Shown: positions 1 to 6,947 of the stretch, piece by piece
How positions within the stretch are numbered: the stretch's first letter is position 1
Layout: each line of letters starts with the position of its first letter
Assembly (NCBI GenBank): GCA_003523255.1
Contig: DPGH01000013.1
Span: 40,942 to 104,941 of the forward strand
Reading direction: 5' to 3'
Origin: Clostridiales bacterium
Lineage (GTDB): Bacteria > Bacillota > Clostridia > Christensenellales > Borkfalkiaceae
Length of the DNA: 64,000 bases
Translations under genes and position numbers: made by a program
Notes under the pieces: model-generated
Database searches by the model: none
Told to the model about the DNA's origin: nothing
What the model saw: the letters and a program-made list of their open reading frames with translations, nothing else

Positions 1-624
1 TATCACGTGCAACGTTTGCAAATTCGCAAGGATTGCGCGATTGTCGGGAAGTCCGTTTACATCGCCGCCAAAATACGGGCTTGCGCCGTAATCGTATCGC
101 ACGTGAATTAAATCGCTATACGGCAAATCGAACACTTCACCCGTTGCGTCGCTTGTAAGTTCCGCACGCAATTCCCCGTCCGCCACGTATAATTTTACCG
201 TCGCGCGTTCTATCGGGTAAAAACCGCGCGTCTTGCGGTAAACAAAATTTGTGTTTGCGATAGGCACTTCGTCGTATGCCCAATAGATAAAGCAATTTTT
301 GTTTACGAGCGTTATGTATGCAACCTTGTACAAAAAATCGTTGAGATTGCAAAACGGATTGACTCGCCCCGCAAAAATATCGTTTATAGAGTCGTTGCAA
401 GCGCGGACACTTCGCGGGTTGTCTTTTTCAATTACCGATTTCAAACTACACTTTTTTACTTCCGAGCAAACGCGATGTATTGCCGTTTTTACGATGTCGC
501 TTGCGCATATATCACGCCCGAAAGACGAAAATAAAACACTATTCGCGTTTATGGTCTGATTGTAAGCCGTCAACCGTTGGTCTAACCCCAACAGGGCGGA
601 TATTGCTTTTTTAATCGTTCCCAA
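1..624 (-). CDS. Phage portal protein (N-terminal 208 residues, runs off the window)
   Basis: The reading frame is open from a TTG at 624 to the window edge. The TTG follows a strong AAGGAGG ribosome site. The protein begins GTIKKAISALLGLDQR and has the general character of an HK97/SPP1-type portal N-terminus: a segment rich in serine, valine and isoleucine that leads into a region like YPIERATVKLYVADG, then DLIHVRYDYG. Portal proteins form the dodecameric ring through which terminase pumps DNA. The place directly after the large terminase on the same strand fits the usual order terminase, portal, protease, capsid. The family call rests on position plus these segments, not on an alignment. 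The C-terminal part is outside the window. A promoter and an intrinsic terminator lie between terminase and this gene. Confidence 0.75.
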   Translation of the reverse strand, partial: MGTIKKAISALLGLDQRLTAYNQTINANSVLFSSFGRDICASDIVKTAIHRVCSEVKKCSLKSVIEKDNPRSVRACNDSINDIFAGRVNPFCNLNDFLYKVAYITLVNKNCFIYWAYDEVPIANTNFVYRKTRGFYPIERATVKLYVADGELRAELTSDATGEVFDLPYSDLIHVRYDYGASPYFGGDVNGLPDNRAILANLQTLHVI

Positions 625-644
625 CGATAAACCTCCTTTCGGGC

Positions 645-708
645 AAAAAGAAAAAGCGGATCAAGCACCACCAAACGACACCTCGGTATTTGATAGTGAT
701 TGATCCAC
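645..708 (-). terminator. Intrinsic terminator / attenuator in the portal leader
   Basis: On the minus strand, nine bases at 708-700 pair with 664-656 and nine at 697-689 pair with 675-667, with one C-G pair and one mismatch between them and several G-U pairs. The stem is about 19 bp with a 13-nt loop. It is followed at once by a T-rich run (TTTTTCTTTTT, 655-645). It lies downstream of a consensus promoter and upstream of the portal ribosome site, so it can stop transcription before portal unless it is read through. Confidence 0.7.
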
Positions 709-777
709 TTGTTTTTTGACTATTTCAAAAATAGGATACGCCGACTATTACGGCAAAATTCATATTAAATTTACTTC

Positions 778-806
778 ATTATACGCAATATATAAAACGA
801 AGTCAA
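778..806 (-). promoter_or_regulatory. Consensus sigma-A promoter for the portal (structural) operon
   Basis: On the minus strand a TTGACT box (806-801) and a perfect TATAAT (783-778) are 17 bases apart. Transcription should start near 771, giving a leader of about 147 nt before the portal TTG. It sits just downstream of the Com-like gene, so portal and later genes can be transcribed separately from terminase. Confidence 0.8.
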
Positions 807-826
807 GAGTTTTTCGCCCGTTTTGC

Positions 827-1006
827 TCAAATTTTTTGCGCGGGAATAGTAAAAGTATATTCAATTTTGCATTTTTGACAAAAAAACGTTGCGTTTAATA
901 TGCCCGTCCGCATATCGTATTTACCGAGCAGACACTTATGTATCGGACATCTGATTTCACTTTGATATTTTGATAATTTGGGATTTTCTTTAACTTGCTT
1001 TGCCAT
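827..1006 (-). CDS. Small Com-like zinc-ribbon protein
   Basis: This 59-residue gene begins inside the last codons of the large terminase (overlap 17 nt, different frame). The sequence runs EIRCPIHKCLLGKYDMRTG and ends with FFCQKCKIEYTF, so two Cys pairs or Cys/His ligands can hold one zinc. The arrangement recalls the Com family, known in phage Mu as an RNA-binding translational activator of the mom DNA-modification gene, but similarity is judged by eye only. It is the last gene before the structural-operon promoter. A role in nucleic-acid binding is an inference; coding status is well supported by the coupled start and the Cys pattern. Confidence 0.6.
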   Translation of the reverse strand: MAKQVKENPKLSKYQSEIRCPIHKCLLGKYDMRTGILNATFFCQKCKIEYTFTIPAQKI

Positions 1007-2879
1007 ATCCGCCGCCCCCTATTTTCGACATAAATTCTTTCTTGTACATTCGCAAAACCGCGTTTGCGATTATTTTTGTCATAGTACCGTCAATTTTGTT
1101 GCCAACGTAGCCTTGTATTTTTTCGGGCATAACAAAACCGCTCGAATTATGCTTTAACGTTGTATTTGCCAAACACCACCGACAAATTGCGTTTGCGCCG
1201 TAATTTACTTGATGTGCGCGTAAATCGACTTCGAGTGTACGCGTTGGAACATTCAACGCCTCATACGTCATTTTTACTTTTACAAGCACGTTTTCACCGA
1301 AGTTTTTTTCGGTGGTTTTCGCAAAATTTTTCGCGTGCCATTCGTCGTAACCGACTTTATACGGACGGATACCGAATTTATCATACACCTCGCGAATAAA
1401 ATTTGCCGCAACGTCGTCGTCGATTATATTTCCTTTGACTATGCGGCAATATCCTTCGTCCGCCCATTGACGATAATTTTTCTTTTCGGGGTTCGTCGGA
1501 GAGTCCGTGGATTGCCCGTCGCCCGCCTTTACCTCGGTTACAAAATACATCGTGTAATAATACTTTACGGGATCATTCGGACGCATAAAAAGATACGTAA
1601 CGGCGCACAAATCGTTTGTTTCCGCAAGATCGACCGCCACAATGCACCAACTTTTTTTGAAGTCCGACAATTCAAACGTGCTATCGACTTTGATAATTTC
1701 GGGATCAAGCCAAGCCGACGACGATAATTGTTTGATGTTAAATTCCTTTGCAAGGGTAAAGGCGCGCGACGCGCCGTCCGTTCGAGCCTCTTCTACAAGT
1801 TGTCTTAACGTCGTTATTTTCTTTGCTACACCTAAAAGCGGATTTGACTTTTGCCAACTTCGCTCGTTATTCCAAACTTCGCGCTCGGAGTCTTGCGTAT
1901 AAAGCCACACAAGCCACCGCGGGCGGTCGATTTCGCCTTTGAGTACCTTTCGGGCAAGTTTCAATCTTTCGTCAAGATAGCCGCCGTTTACAAGCCCTTC
2001 CGTTGTGATTTCAAAATACAACGGCTCGTCCTGTGTGGTAAGCGACGACCGCAACGGTGCGACGGTTGAATTATCTTCCATTTCGTGTACTTCGTCAACG
2101 ATTGCTATTTTAAGATTTCGCCCTTCCTTTGCGCCCATTTTTGCGGACATCTTTTTGATAGAGCCTTTGTTTTGCGCGGAAAATTTTCCCGTTTTCTTCT
2201 TTTGTTTCGGATTGCCGAAAAATATGCCTTTTATATTTTTTCGTGTAACACGCGACATCGCTCGCGACTCCTCACGGAAAGCGTTTATACAATCGAATAC
2301 AAGCCCCGCCTGCTCGTAATCGTTCGACGCGCACATTACTTTTTGCCCCGCCTCACCGCAAAACCATTCAGACAAGCACAACGCCGCCGTAAACGGTGTT
2401 TTGCCGTTCTTTCTTGCAATGAGTAGCAGTACTTCTTGAAAGCGGCGCACCCAACGACCGCCGCCCAACAATTCCGTATCGAACACAAAAAAACCGAATA
2501 CCGCCTCGGCAATCGCTTTTTGATTTAACGTCAAAATAAACGGTTTGCCCGCGAAAGGCGACTCAAAGTGTTTAATTTCCTTTTCGATAAAATTTATCCG
2601 CTTGTGCGCGCCGTCGAGATTGAAACGGTAAATATCGGTATGATAAAAAATATCCTGTATAAGCGTTTCAAGCGTCGTTTTAAGTTCGCGCCCGATAACA
2701 ATTTCACCCGAACGGCAACGCTTGTAATATTCAATTAAAAACGAGTGCTTGCCGCCGACATCTTCGTTTAACACTTGCCACCCCGTAACCGGGGCAATAT
2801 CTTCGTTTATAATTTCCCACTCAGCCGCCGCCCGCGTTTCTTGATTATTCGTAATCGTCGAGATCGCCGTCGTCGTCAT
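990..2879 (-). CDS. Phage terminase large subunit (TerL)
   Basis: This is the ATP-driven DNA-packaging motor and headful or cos nuclease. In 629 residues it shows a Walker A-like ARKNGKT at about 155-161, a Walker B KIAIVDE at about 257-263 followed by a catalytic Glu region, and the start of an RNase H-like nuclease at WCIVAVDLAETND (Asp near 417). Length and motif order fit the Terminase_1 family (P27/lambda-like long TerL). It starts with ATG 35 nt inside the preceding small-subunit candidate, which suggests translational coupling. No frameshift is visible, so packaging function looks intact. Confidence 0.93.
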   Translation of the reverse strand: MTTTAISTITNNQETRAAAEWEIINEDIAPVTGWQVLNEDVGGKHSFLIEYYKRCRSGEIVIGRELKTTLETLIQDIFYHTDIYRFNLDGAHKRINFIEKEIKHFESPFAGKPFILTLNQKAIAEAVFGFFVFDTELLGGGRWVRRFQEVLLLIARKNGKTPFTAALCLSEWFCGEAGQKVMCASNDYEQAGLVFDCINAFREESRAMSRVTRKNIKGIFFGNPKQKKKTGKFSAQNKGSIKKMSAKMGAKEGRNLKIAIVDEVHEMEDNSTVAPLRSSLTTQDEPLYFEITTEGLVNGGYLDERLKLARKVLKGEIDRPRWLVWLYTQDSEREVWNNERSWQKSNPLLGVAKKITTLRQLVEEARTDGASRAFTLAKEFNIKQLSSSAWLDPEIIKVDSTFELSDFKKSWCIVAVDLAETNDLCAVTYLFMRPNDPVKYYYTMYFVTEVKAGDGQSTDSPTNPEKKNYRQWADEGYCRIVKGNIIDDDVAANFIREVYDKFGIRPYKVGYDEWHAKNFAKTTEKNFGENVLVKVKMTYEALNVPTRTLEVDLRAHQVNYGANAICRWCLANTTLKHNSSGFVMPEKIQGYVGNKIDGTMTKIIANAVLRMYKKEFMSKIGGGGYGKAS

Positions 2880-3174
2880 TGCTTAAACCTCCCAAAAGTT
2901 CACGGTTTAATTTTTGTGTCGCCGACGTGTATTGCGCCATATATTTTACGCGCATTTTTCCCGCCGCCGTTTCGATTTGCCTTGTCGCGTCAGACTTACT
3001 CACGATTACCGACGGCAAATCTTTTATTGCTTCGAGTTGCGCATAAAGTTCCGCGACCTTGCGGATATAACGGTCGTAAGCGTCTAATTTTACCGCGTCA
3101 ACGCCGCCGCGGGCGTAAATCTCTTTGAGCCTTGTATATTCTTCGTTTGTAAGTTCCTGTTTTGTTTTCGCCAT
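2845..3174 (-). CDS. Probable P27-family terminase small subunit
   Basis: The start is taken at the ATG at 3174 because GAAGGG lies about 8 nt upstream; a longer frame begins at 3222 without such a site. The 109-residue product starts MAKTKQELTNEEYTRLKEIY and is helical, charged and acidic at the C-terminus (NDDDGDLDDYE). Directly preceding and overlapping TerL, with a pattern of long helices and a conserved-looking YxxAxxxLN-type core, it resembles P27-type small terminases that recognise the packaging site. The HTH protein at 4000-4563 is a second candidate for the same job, so the assignment between the two is not settled. Confidence 0.6.
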   Translation of the reverse strand: MAKTKQELTNEEYTRLKEIYARGGVDAVKLDAYDRYIRKVAELYAQLEAIKDLPSVIVSKSDATRQIETAAGKMRVKYMAQYTSATQKLNRELLGGLSNDDDGDLDDYE

Positions 3175-3311
3175 TTCAAAACCCTTCTTTACTTTTTCAA
3201 AACTTTTCCCGAAAAAAGTCAAAACTTCGGTGTGTGTTTTTTTTGCTTTGGGCGTGGAGTCTTTTCGGATTTCAAAAAATTTTTTCGGATCGGGGGGCTA
3301 AAATTTATTTT

Positions 3312-3998
3312 TTATTCCCTGTAATCTTCCCAATATTTATTTATCCAACCGATAACAACGTCTTGTATTGCCCGACGCGATACGTCCTGCATTGCGCGCC
3401 TTATGCACTCCTCTTTCGGCGTATCTATATGCACAAGTTCCGCGCCGTACTCGCTCACCATTTGCTCGCGTTCATATTGCCGCGGATAACCGCCGATAAT
3501 ATATGCGTCCTGCCATTTGCGCCGCTCGGTTGCCGTTCTGATTTCGTCAAGCAAATAATCGCGGATATTAAAAGCAATGCGCTTTGTTGCGTCGGGCTTA
3601 TCGTATAAGCCGCAAACACATATCGACCGATGTATCGCGTCAAGGTTTACAACGATGTCGTTACGCGTTGCAACGCTATTTACATACGTCGATTTTCCCG
3701 CACACGGCGATCCGTAAACAAGATAAACACGTTTTTGCCCGACTGCGTGTCCGAAACGATTATGTATAGCATTGTGGCAATCGTGGCATAACACTTCGAT
3801 ATTATCGGGATTTAGCGTAATATTCACATCGTCGATATTATCGAGCGTCAATTCGATTTTATGGTGCGGTCGCAATTCGGAGACATCGAACGTTTTACCG
3901 CAACGCGCGCAAACGCCGCCGCTTTTAATTTTGCACATTTCCGCAAGCGTTAAATAATCTTTACGGCAATAAAATGCGTGTATAGGATCAAGAGCCAT
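3312..3998 (-). CDS. HNH endonuclease fused to a P-loop kinase-like domain
   Basis: The N-terminal half (residues about 20-85) is an HNH nuclease: zinc ligands C30 and C33, an HH pair at 45-46, an Asn near 66 and CxxCH at 71-75. The C-terminal half (about 88-228) has a textbook Walker A, GSPCAGKST at 96-104, then NLDAIHR with Asp120, and an Arg-rich lid region, like polynucleotide or AAA-type kinases. ATG at 3998 is chosen because GAGGGGG lies 6 nt before it and the previous gene stops 2 nt away. HNH proteins next to terminase are often needed for packaging cleavage; what the kinase half phosphorylates is unknown. Confidence 0.85.
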   Translation of the reverse strand: MALDPIHAFYCRKDYLTLAEMCKIKSGGVCARCGKTFDVSELRPHHKIELTLDNIDDVNITLNPDNIEVLCHDCHNAIHNRFGHAVGQKRVYLVYGSPCAGKSTYVNSVATRNDIVVNLDAIHRSICVCGLYDKPDATKRIAFNIRDYLLDEIRTATERRKWQDAYIIGGYPRQYEREQMVSEYGAELVHIDTPKEECIRRAMQDVSRRAIQDVVIGWINKYWEDYRE

Positions 3999-3999
3999 A

Positions 4000-4563
4000 T
4001 CATACCCCCTCGCCGTCGTCAAACGGAAGTTTTCCGTTCTTCTGTAATTCTAACGCCTGTTTGCGCAATTCCGTCGTTTGGGGATCACGGGCAAAATCTT
4101 TCGGGAAACGATTTATTGCTAAAAATTGCAACATCGCCGAGTCGGGTTTCGCATAGCAATGTTTTTCGGTCTTTTTCGTTCCTGTAATAACGCCCTCTTT
4201 GTCTTTATACGTGATTTCCGTTGTTTCAATATACTCGTATCCTGTGGCAACTTTGTACGCCGTATTTATCAAATCCGCCTTTAATTCATTTTTTGCATTA
4301 TAAAGTGCGTCGGTTAATTCGGGATATTTTTTCTTATATTCCGCCCATTGCGTTTTGCCCACGCCGTAAAATTCGCATAATTGCCCTTCGGTTACGCCGC
4401 ACCGCGTATAACGCCTTATTTCGTCCAAATAAGGTAAAACCTTATTTGCATATTGACTTTTTGCACCGCGCTTTTTTTCGGGTTTCGCTTTATTTGGCAA
4501 TTCTCGCGAATAATCCACGGTAGATTTAACATCGGTAATTTTTTTCTTTGTTTGTTTCGGCAT
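4000..4563 (-). CDS. HTH protein resembling small terminase subunits
   Basis: The 187-residue product has a Lys-rich N-terminus, then a helix-turn-helix region (CGVTEGQLCEFYGVGKTQWAEY) and a segment KADLINTAYKVATGYEYIE followed by DSAMLQFLAINRFPKDFA. The same layout (HTH, then LYxxAxGYxY, then a TAxxFWLKNRxPxxW-like block) is common in Firmicutes phage proteins annotated as small terminase or DNA-packaging HTH proteins. It has a strong GGAGGT site. It lies two genes upstream of TerL, separated from it by the HNH-kinase and the P27-like gene. Role: recognition of phage DNA is likely; small terminase is the leading guess. Confidence 0.6.
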   Translation of the reverse strand: MPKQTKKKITDVKSTVDYSRELPNKAKPEKKRGAKSQYANKVLPYLDEIRRYTRCGVTEGQLCEFYGVGKTQWAEYKKKYPELTDALYNAKNELKADLINTAYKVATGYEYIETTEITYKDKEGVITGTKKTEKHCYAKPDSAMLQFLAINRFPKDFARDPQTTELRKQALELQKNGKLPFDDGEGV

Positions 4564-4566
4564 TTC

Positions 4567-4773
4567 TTACCTCCAATTTTTTATTATTGCACGCCCGACG
4601 ATTACAAACGGGAAAACCGCAAACGCAACGATTAAAGGAATACAACACGAAAGCCACGAAAGGCGCGTTGCGGCGCACAATTTCAAGGTGAGTAAAATTG
4701 CCGATGTAGGTAAACCGACAAGGCACAAAAGCAACGAAACAAGGTAAACCGCGCTAATTATTTTTTTTAACAT
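4567..4773 (-). CDS. Small two-helix membrane protein of the prophage
   Basis: A 68-residue product with two hydrophobic segments (about 4-30 and 38-61) separated by a short basic stretch, ending IIKNWR. A GGAGGG ribosome site precedes the ATG, and the next gene begins 4 nt after the stop. It overlaps the preceding DUF3850 gene by 20 nt. It is too far from a lysis cassette to be called a holin. No family was recognised. Confidence 0.55.
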   Translation of the reverse strand: MLKKIISAVYLVSLLLCLVGLPTSAILLTLKLCAATRLSWLSCCIPLIVAFAVFPFVIVGRAIIKNWR

Positions 4774-5032
4774 TTCTATCCCTCCGCTTTATTTTTTCTA
4801 TGCTTAAAATCACATATCCGTCAGAAACGCCGTATGTACCGCCGTTGAAAATATATGTGATTTTCACCGCCACGCGTCGCCCCGTGTAACACTCGCCGTC
4901 GTATTCGCGTAAAATAAGCATATCGCCGACGGCGTAATCACGATCGTTGTATCTGATTTCAAATTTCTTGACGCCTTTTTCAACCGGGGAAAAATATTCG
5001 GGTAAAATTTTTAAGTCGATTATTTTCGCCAT
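4754..5032 (-). CDS. DUF3850 (ASCH-like) phage protein
   Basis: The frame is open further upstream to 5197, but the ATG at 5032 has GAGGTG at the right distance and the protein from there, MAKIIDLKILPEYFSPVEKG, matches the typical start of DUF3850. The conserved core KKFEIRYNDRDYAVGDMLIL and the ending DGYVILSIE are clear. This family is a small PUA/ASCH-type beta-barrel predicted to bind RNA or modified nucleotides. It overlaps the methyltransferase gene before it by 13 nt. Function in phages is not known. Confidence 0.8.
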   Translation of the reverse strand: MAKIIDLKILPEYFSPVEKGVKKFEIRYNDRDYAVGDMLILREYDGECYTGRRVAVKITYIFNGGTYGVSDGYVILSIEKIKRRDRNVKKNN

Positions 5033-5763
5033 TTCGCACCTCGCAAAATAAATAACTTTTCCGTTTTGCTTACTTTTCGCCGATTGTTTAAGTGTGACTG
5101 CGTTTCCTGTTCCCAAATACACACAAAATCGTCTGGTGCAACATACTCGCTTATAATCACGATGTGCGTTTTTGACTGCTCGCGACACCACTTCCAAAAA
5201 TCCGACGTGTTAAATTTTTCTTTGTACCCAACTCCGCCAAAATAAGGCGGATCGCAATAAATCAAAGCCGTTTCGTTTTTCGGCGGTATCAAATCGCGAT
5301 AATCGCAACACCCGACAAGAATTTCACGCAACAACGGTAATTGTCGTTTGAAGTTTTCCTTGCTTTCCTCAAAATAATTACGCGTCCTGCCGTCTTTGGT
5401 GGTTGCCGTCGCCCCGTAACACCCACCATAAACGCGCGCATTATACGAGGCAAATAAAAGTACCGCCGCACGATACCACTCGTCGTATTTTTCGGCATTA
5501 TCGCGCACATCGTAATAATGTTCCCGCGTCGGTATTTTTAACTCGTCTAAAAGTGCGGGATTTTCGCGACACGTTTCTACAAGATTACAAACAAGCGGAT
5601 CAATATCACTCCCGACGCGTTTTTCGCATTTTATTTTGTCGATAACGTTAAACCCGCCGACAAAAGGTTCAATATACGTTTTAATTCCGTTGTCGTCTAT
5701 GTATTCCTGCAATATCGCGGCGATTTCGTTTGAAAATCTCGCTTTACTCCCGATGTATTTCAT
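5020..5763 (-). CDS. D12-class N6-adenine DNA methyltransferase
   Basis: Starts at the ATG at 5763 (GGGAGGG just upstream), giving 247 residues beginning MKYIGSKARFSNEI. The SAM-binding motif is EPFVGGFNV (about 32-40) and the catalytic motif DPPYF is at 171-175, the order of alpha-class Dam-like (MethyltransfD12) enzymes. It should methylate adenine in a short palindrome. No restriction gene is next to it. It overlaps the rep gene before it by 20 nt and the DUF3850 gene after it by 13 nt. It is one of four methyltransferases in the prophage. Confidence 0.88.
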   Translation of the reverse strand: MKYIGSKARFSNEIAAILQEYIDDNGIKTYIEPFVGGFNVIDKIKCEKRVGSDIDPLVCNLVETCRENPALLDELKIPTREHYYDVRDNAEKYDEWYRAAVLLFASYNARVYGGCYGATATTKDGRTRNYFEESKENFKRQLPLLREILVGCCDYRDLIPPKNETALIYCDPPYFGGVGYKEKFNTSDFWKWCREQSKTHIVIISEYVAPDDFVCIWEQETQSHLNNRRKVSKTEKLFILRGAKWRK

Positions 5764-6628
5764 TTTTTCGCCCTCCCGCGTTTTCTTTCTCAATCATTTT
5801 CGCATATAGATAAACGCCTGTTGTATATTCGCTTGTTTTTACCGTAAACATCGTAAATCTATAACGACCTTTATACGCTTTTTCAAATACCGCCTGCGGG
5901 TTTGCGTCGCCGTTTACGATCTTGCGAATTTTTCGGCGCGTAAACTTACAGTCTGAAACACTTACCGACGGTTTTTTTAGATTTTTCGACGTTACATATC
6001 TTTTTGTGCCTCGTGGATCTTTCATTATGTATCGGCACAACCCTTCGTATCCGCTTTCGTCGGCTTGCAGTCGGCGCGTTTGCGTTCTTGCACCATTCCG
6101 CCACAACCGCTCGGCAATATCGCGGTCGGGAAAGTTTGTAACAATATGGTGATGTACGCGCTTTTTCCCTTTTTCTTCGTTTTCCTCAAACTCTGTAACA
6201 TACACGTATTTTAACGGCGGAAAACCGTTACGCGCGGCGTAATACTTCAACCTGCGAATAAACTTTGCAAACTCTTTTTGCGCAAGTTCGACCGTTGCAG
6301 GGAGTTTTCTTGTTTCATACGTAAACGTTCCCCAAATATCCGCGTCCGTAAAATTTGTGTTTATAAGCCGTATAACGTTTTTTGTCGCGTTTGTCGCATT
6401 GAGTTTCTTCTGCGCTTTGCGGCTTTCACGGAATTTTCTTGCCCTTGCCGTTGCTTTTGATGTATCCCAAACAGGATAAATCTCACACTCTAACACTTTA
6501 CCGCTTTTTATTGTTTTTGTCCGATAAGTGATAATGTGCTTATCTTCTATCAACCCTGCGTCGAGTTCTGATTGTTCATATAATTCTTCTAAATCGTCAT
6601 ACTTTCCGTCGAGTGAATACTTCGCCAT
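5744..6628 (-). CDS. HUH-type replication initiator (Rep) of the prophage
   Basis: The 294-residue product has a VTEFEENEEKGKKRVHHHIV segment whose HHH (about 159-161) is the metal-binding HUH motif. Downstream, GYEGLCRYIMKDP gives candidate nicking tyrosines (Tyr194, Tyr200) with an adjacent Lys, followed by SKNLKKPSVS. This matches the rolling-circle replication-associated proteins common in Firmicutes phages. It would nick one strand at an origin and start replication. The start has GGAGGAAAG 4 nt upstream. The 319-nt region upstream contains inverted repeats and an opposing promoter-terminator pair, a likely origin and control region. Confidence 0.8.
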   Translation of the reverse strand: MAKYSLDGKYDDLEELYEQSELDAGLIEDKHIITYRTKTIKSGKVLECEIYPVWDTSKATARARKFRESRKAQKKLNATNATKNVIRLINTNFTDADIWGTFTYETRKLPATVELAQKEFAKFIRRLKYYAARNGFPPLKYVYVTEFEENEEKGKKRVHHHIVTNFPDRDIAERLWRNGARTQTRRLQADESGYEGLCRYIMKDPRGTKRYVTSKNLKKPSVSVSDCKFTRRKIRKIVNGDANPQAVFEKAYKGRYRFTMFTVKTSEYTTGVYLYAKMIEKENAGGRKNEIHRE

Positions 6629-6683
6629 TTCTTTCCTCCGAATTTACGGCGCAATAAAATGCAAAAGAAAATATTTAACTCTG

Positions 6684-6817
6684 CCGGGGATTTCGCCCCC
6701 GCAGGCGATAAGGGGTTGCACCCCTTAACCCCCGCAAGCGTTGCACTTTCTTTTTATCCTTCGTCGATAAGATAATACTTCATTACGAGGACGATAATAG
6801 CACGCTTGCGGGGTTAA
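6684..6817. repeat. Inverted-repeat array upstream of rep (candidate origin)
   Basis: Three structures are visible. A GGGG/CCCC hairpin spans 6685-6701. A hairpin AAGGGGTTGCACCCCTT is at 6710-6726. A long inverted repeat has arms TTAACCCCCGCAAGCG (6725-6740) and CGCTTGCGGGGTTAA (6803-6817), differing by one G, with a 62-nt spacer. Rolling-circle origins typically carry such structures next to rep; the nick site is not identified. Confidence 0.5.
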
Positions 6818-6822
6818 AAGTA

Positions 6823-6851
6823 TTGACATTTTTCAACCTTTATGATATAAT
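6823..6851 (+). promoter_or_regulatory. Perfect sigma-A promoter facing against the prophage operon
   Basis: TTGACA (6823-6828), 17-base spacer, TATAAT (6846-6851): both boxes match consensus exactly. It is the only strong plus-strand promoter seen in the prophage and no plus-strand gene follows. Start of transcription near 6858-6861. Confidence 0.85.
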
Positions 6852-6857
6852 ATATAT

Positions 6858-6924
6858 ATAGGTTTGGTTGATGTTCGCGTCAATCTTTCGGGGCGGTTAT
6901 AGTGCCAAGTATAGCCGCCCTTTT
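6858..6924 (+). ncRNA. Candidate short RNA (about 67 nt), antisense to the rep leader
   Basis: It is bounded by the perfect promoter at 6823-6851 and the intrinsic terminator at 6891-6927. It lies between the stop of the XRE gene and the start of rep, on the opposite strand to both, so it is complementary to the leader of the rep message if that is transcribed from the regulator. Its layout is that of plasmid counter-transcribed RNAs that limit Rep synthesis. Function is an inference. A 26-codon ATG frame overlaps it but has no ribosome site and crosses the terminator. Confidence 0.55.
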
Positions 6925-6927
6925 CCT
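6891..6927 (+). terminator. Intrinsic terminator of the short antisense RNA
   Basis: Stem GGGCGGTTATA (6891-6901) pairs with TATAGCCGCCC (6910-6920), 11 bp with one G-U pair, loop of 8 nt, followed by TTTTCCTTT on the plus strand. No T-run follows on the minus strand, so it acts only against plus-strand transcripts. Confidence 0.8.
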
Positions 6928-6947
6928 TTGCCTTTATATAGTGTGTT

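Noticed and set aside
137..400. 87-codon minus-strand frame
   Set aside because: It lies inside the portal frame in another phase and has no ribosome site; the portal reading is supported by content and by the AAGGAGG before its TTG.
661..708. 15-codon GTG frame in the portal leader
   Set aside because: It lies within the terminator stem, has no ribosome site and the composition follows the hairpin.
6823..6927. Type I toxin-antitoxin locus
   Set aside because: No small hydrophobic toxin frame with a ribosome site overlaps the RNA on either strand.
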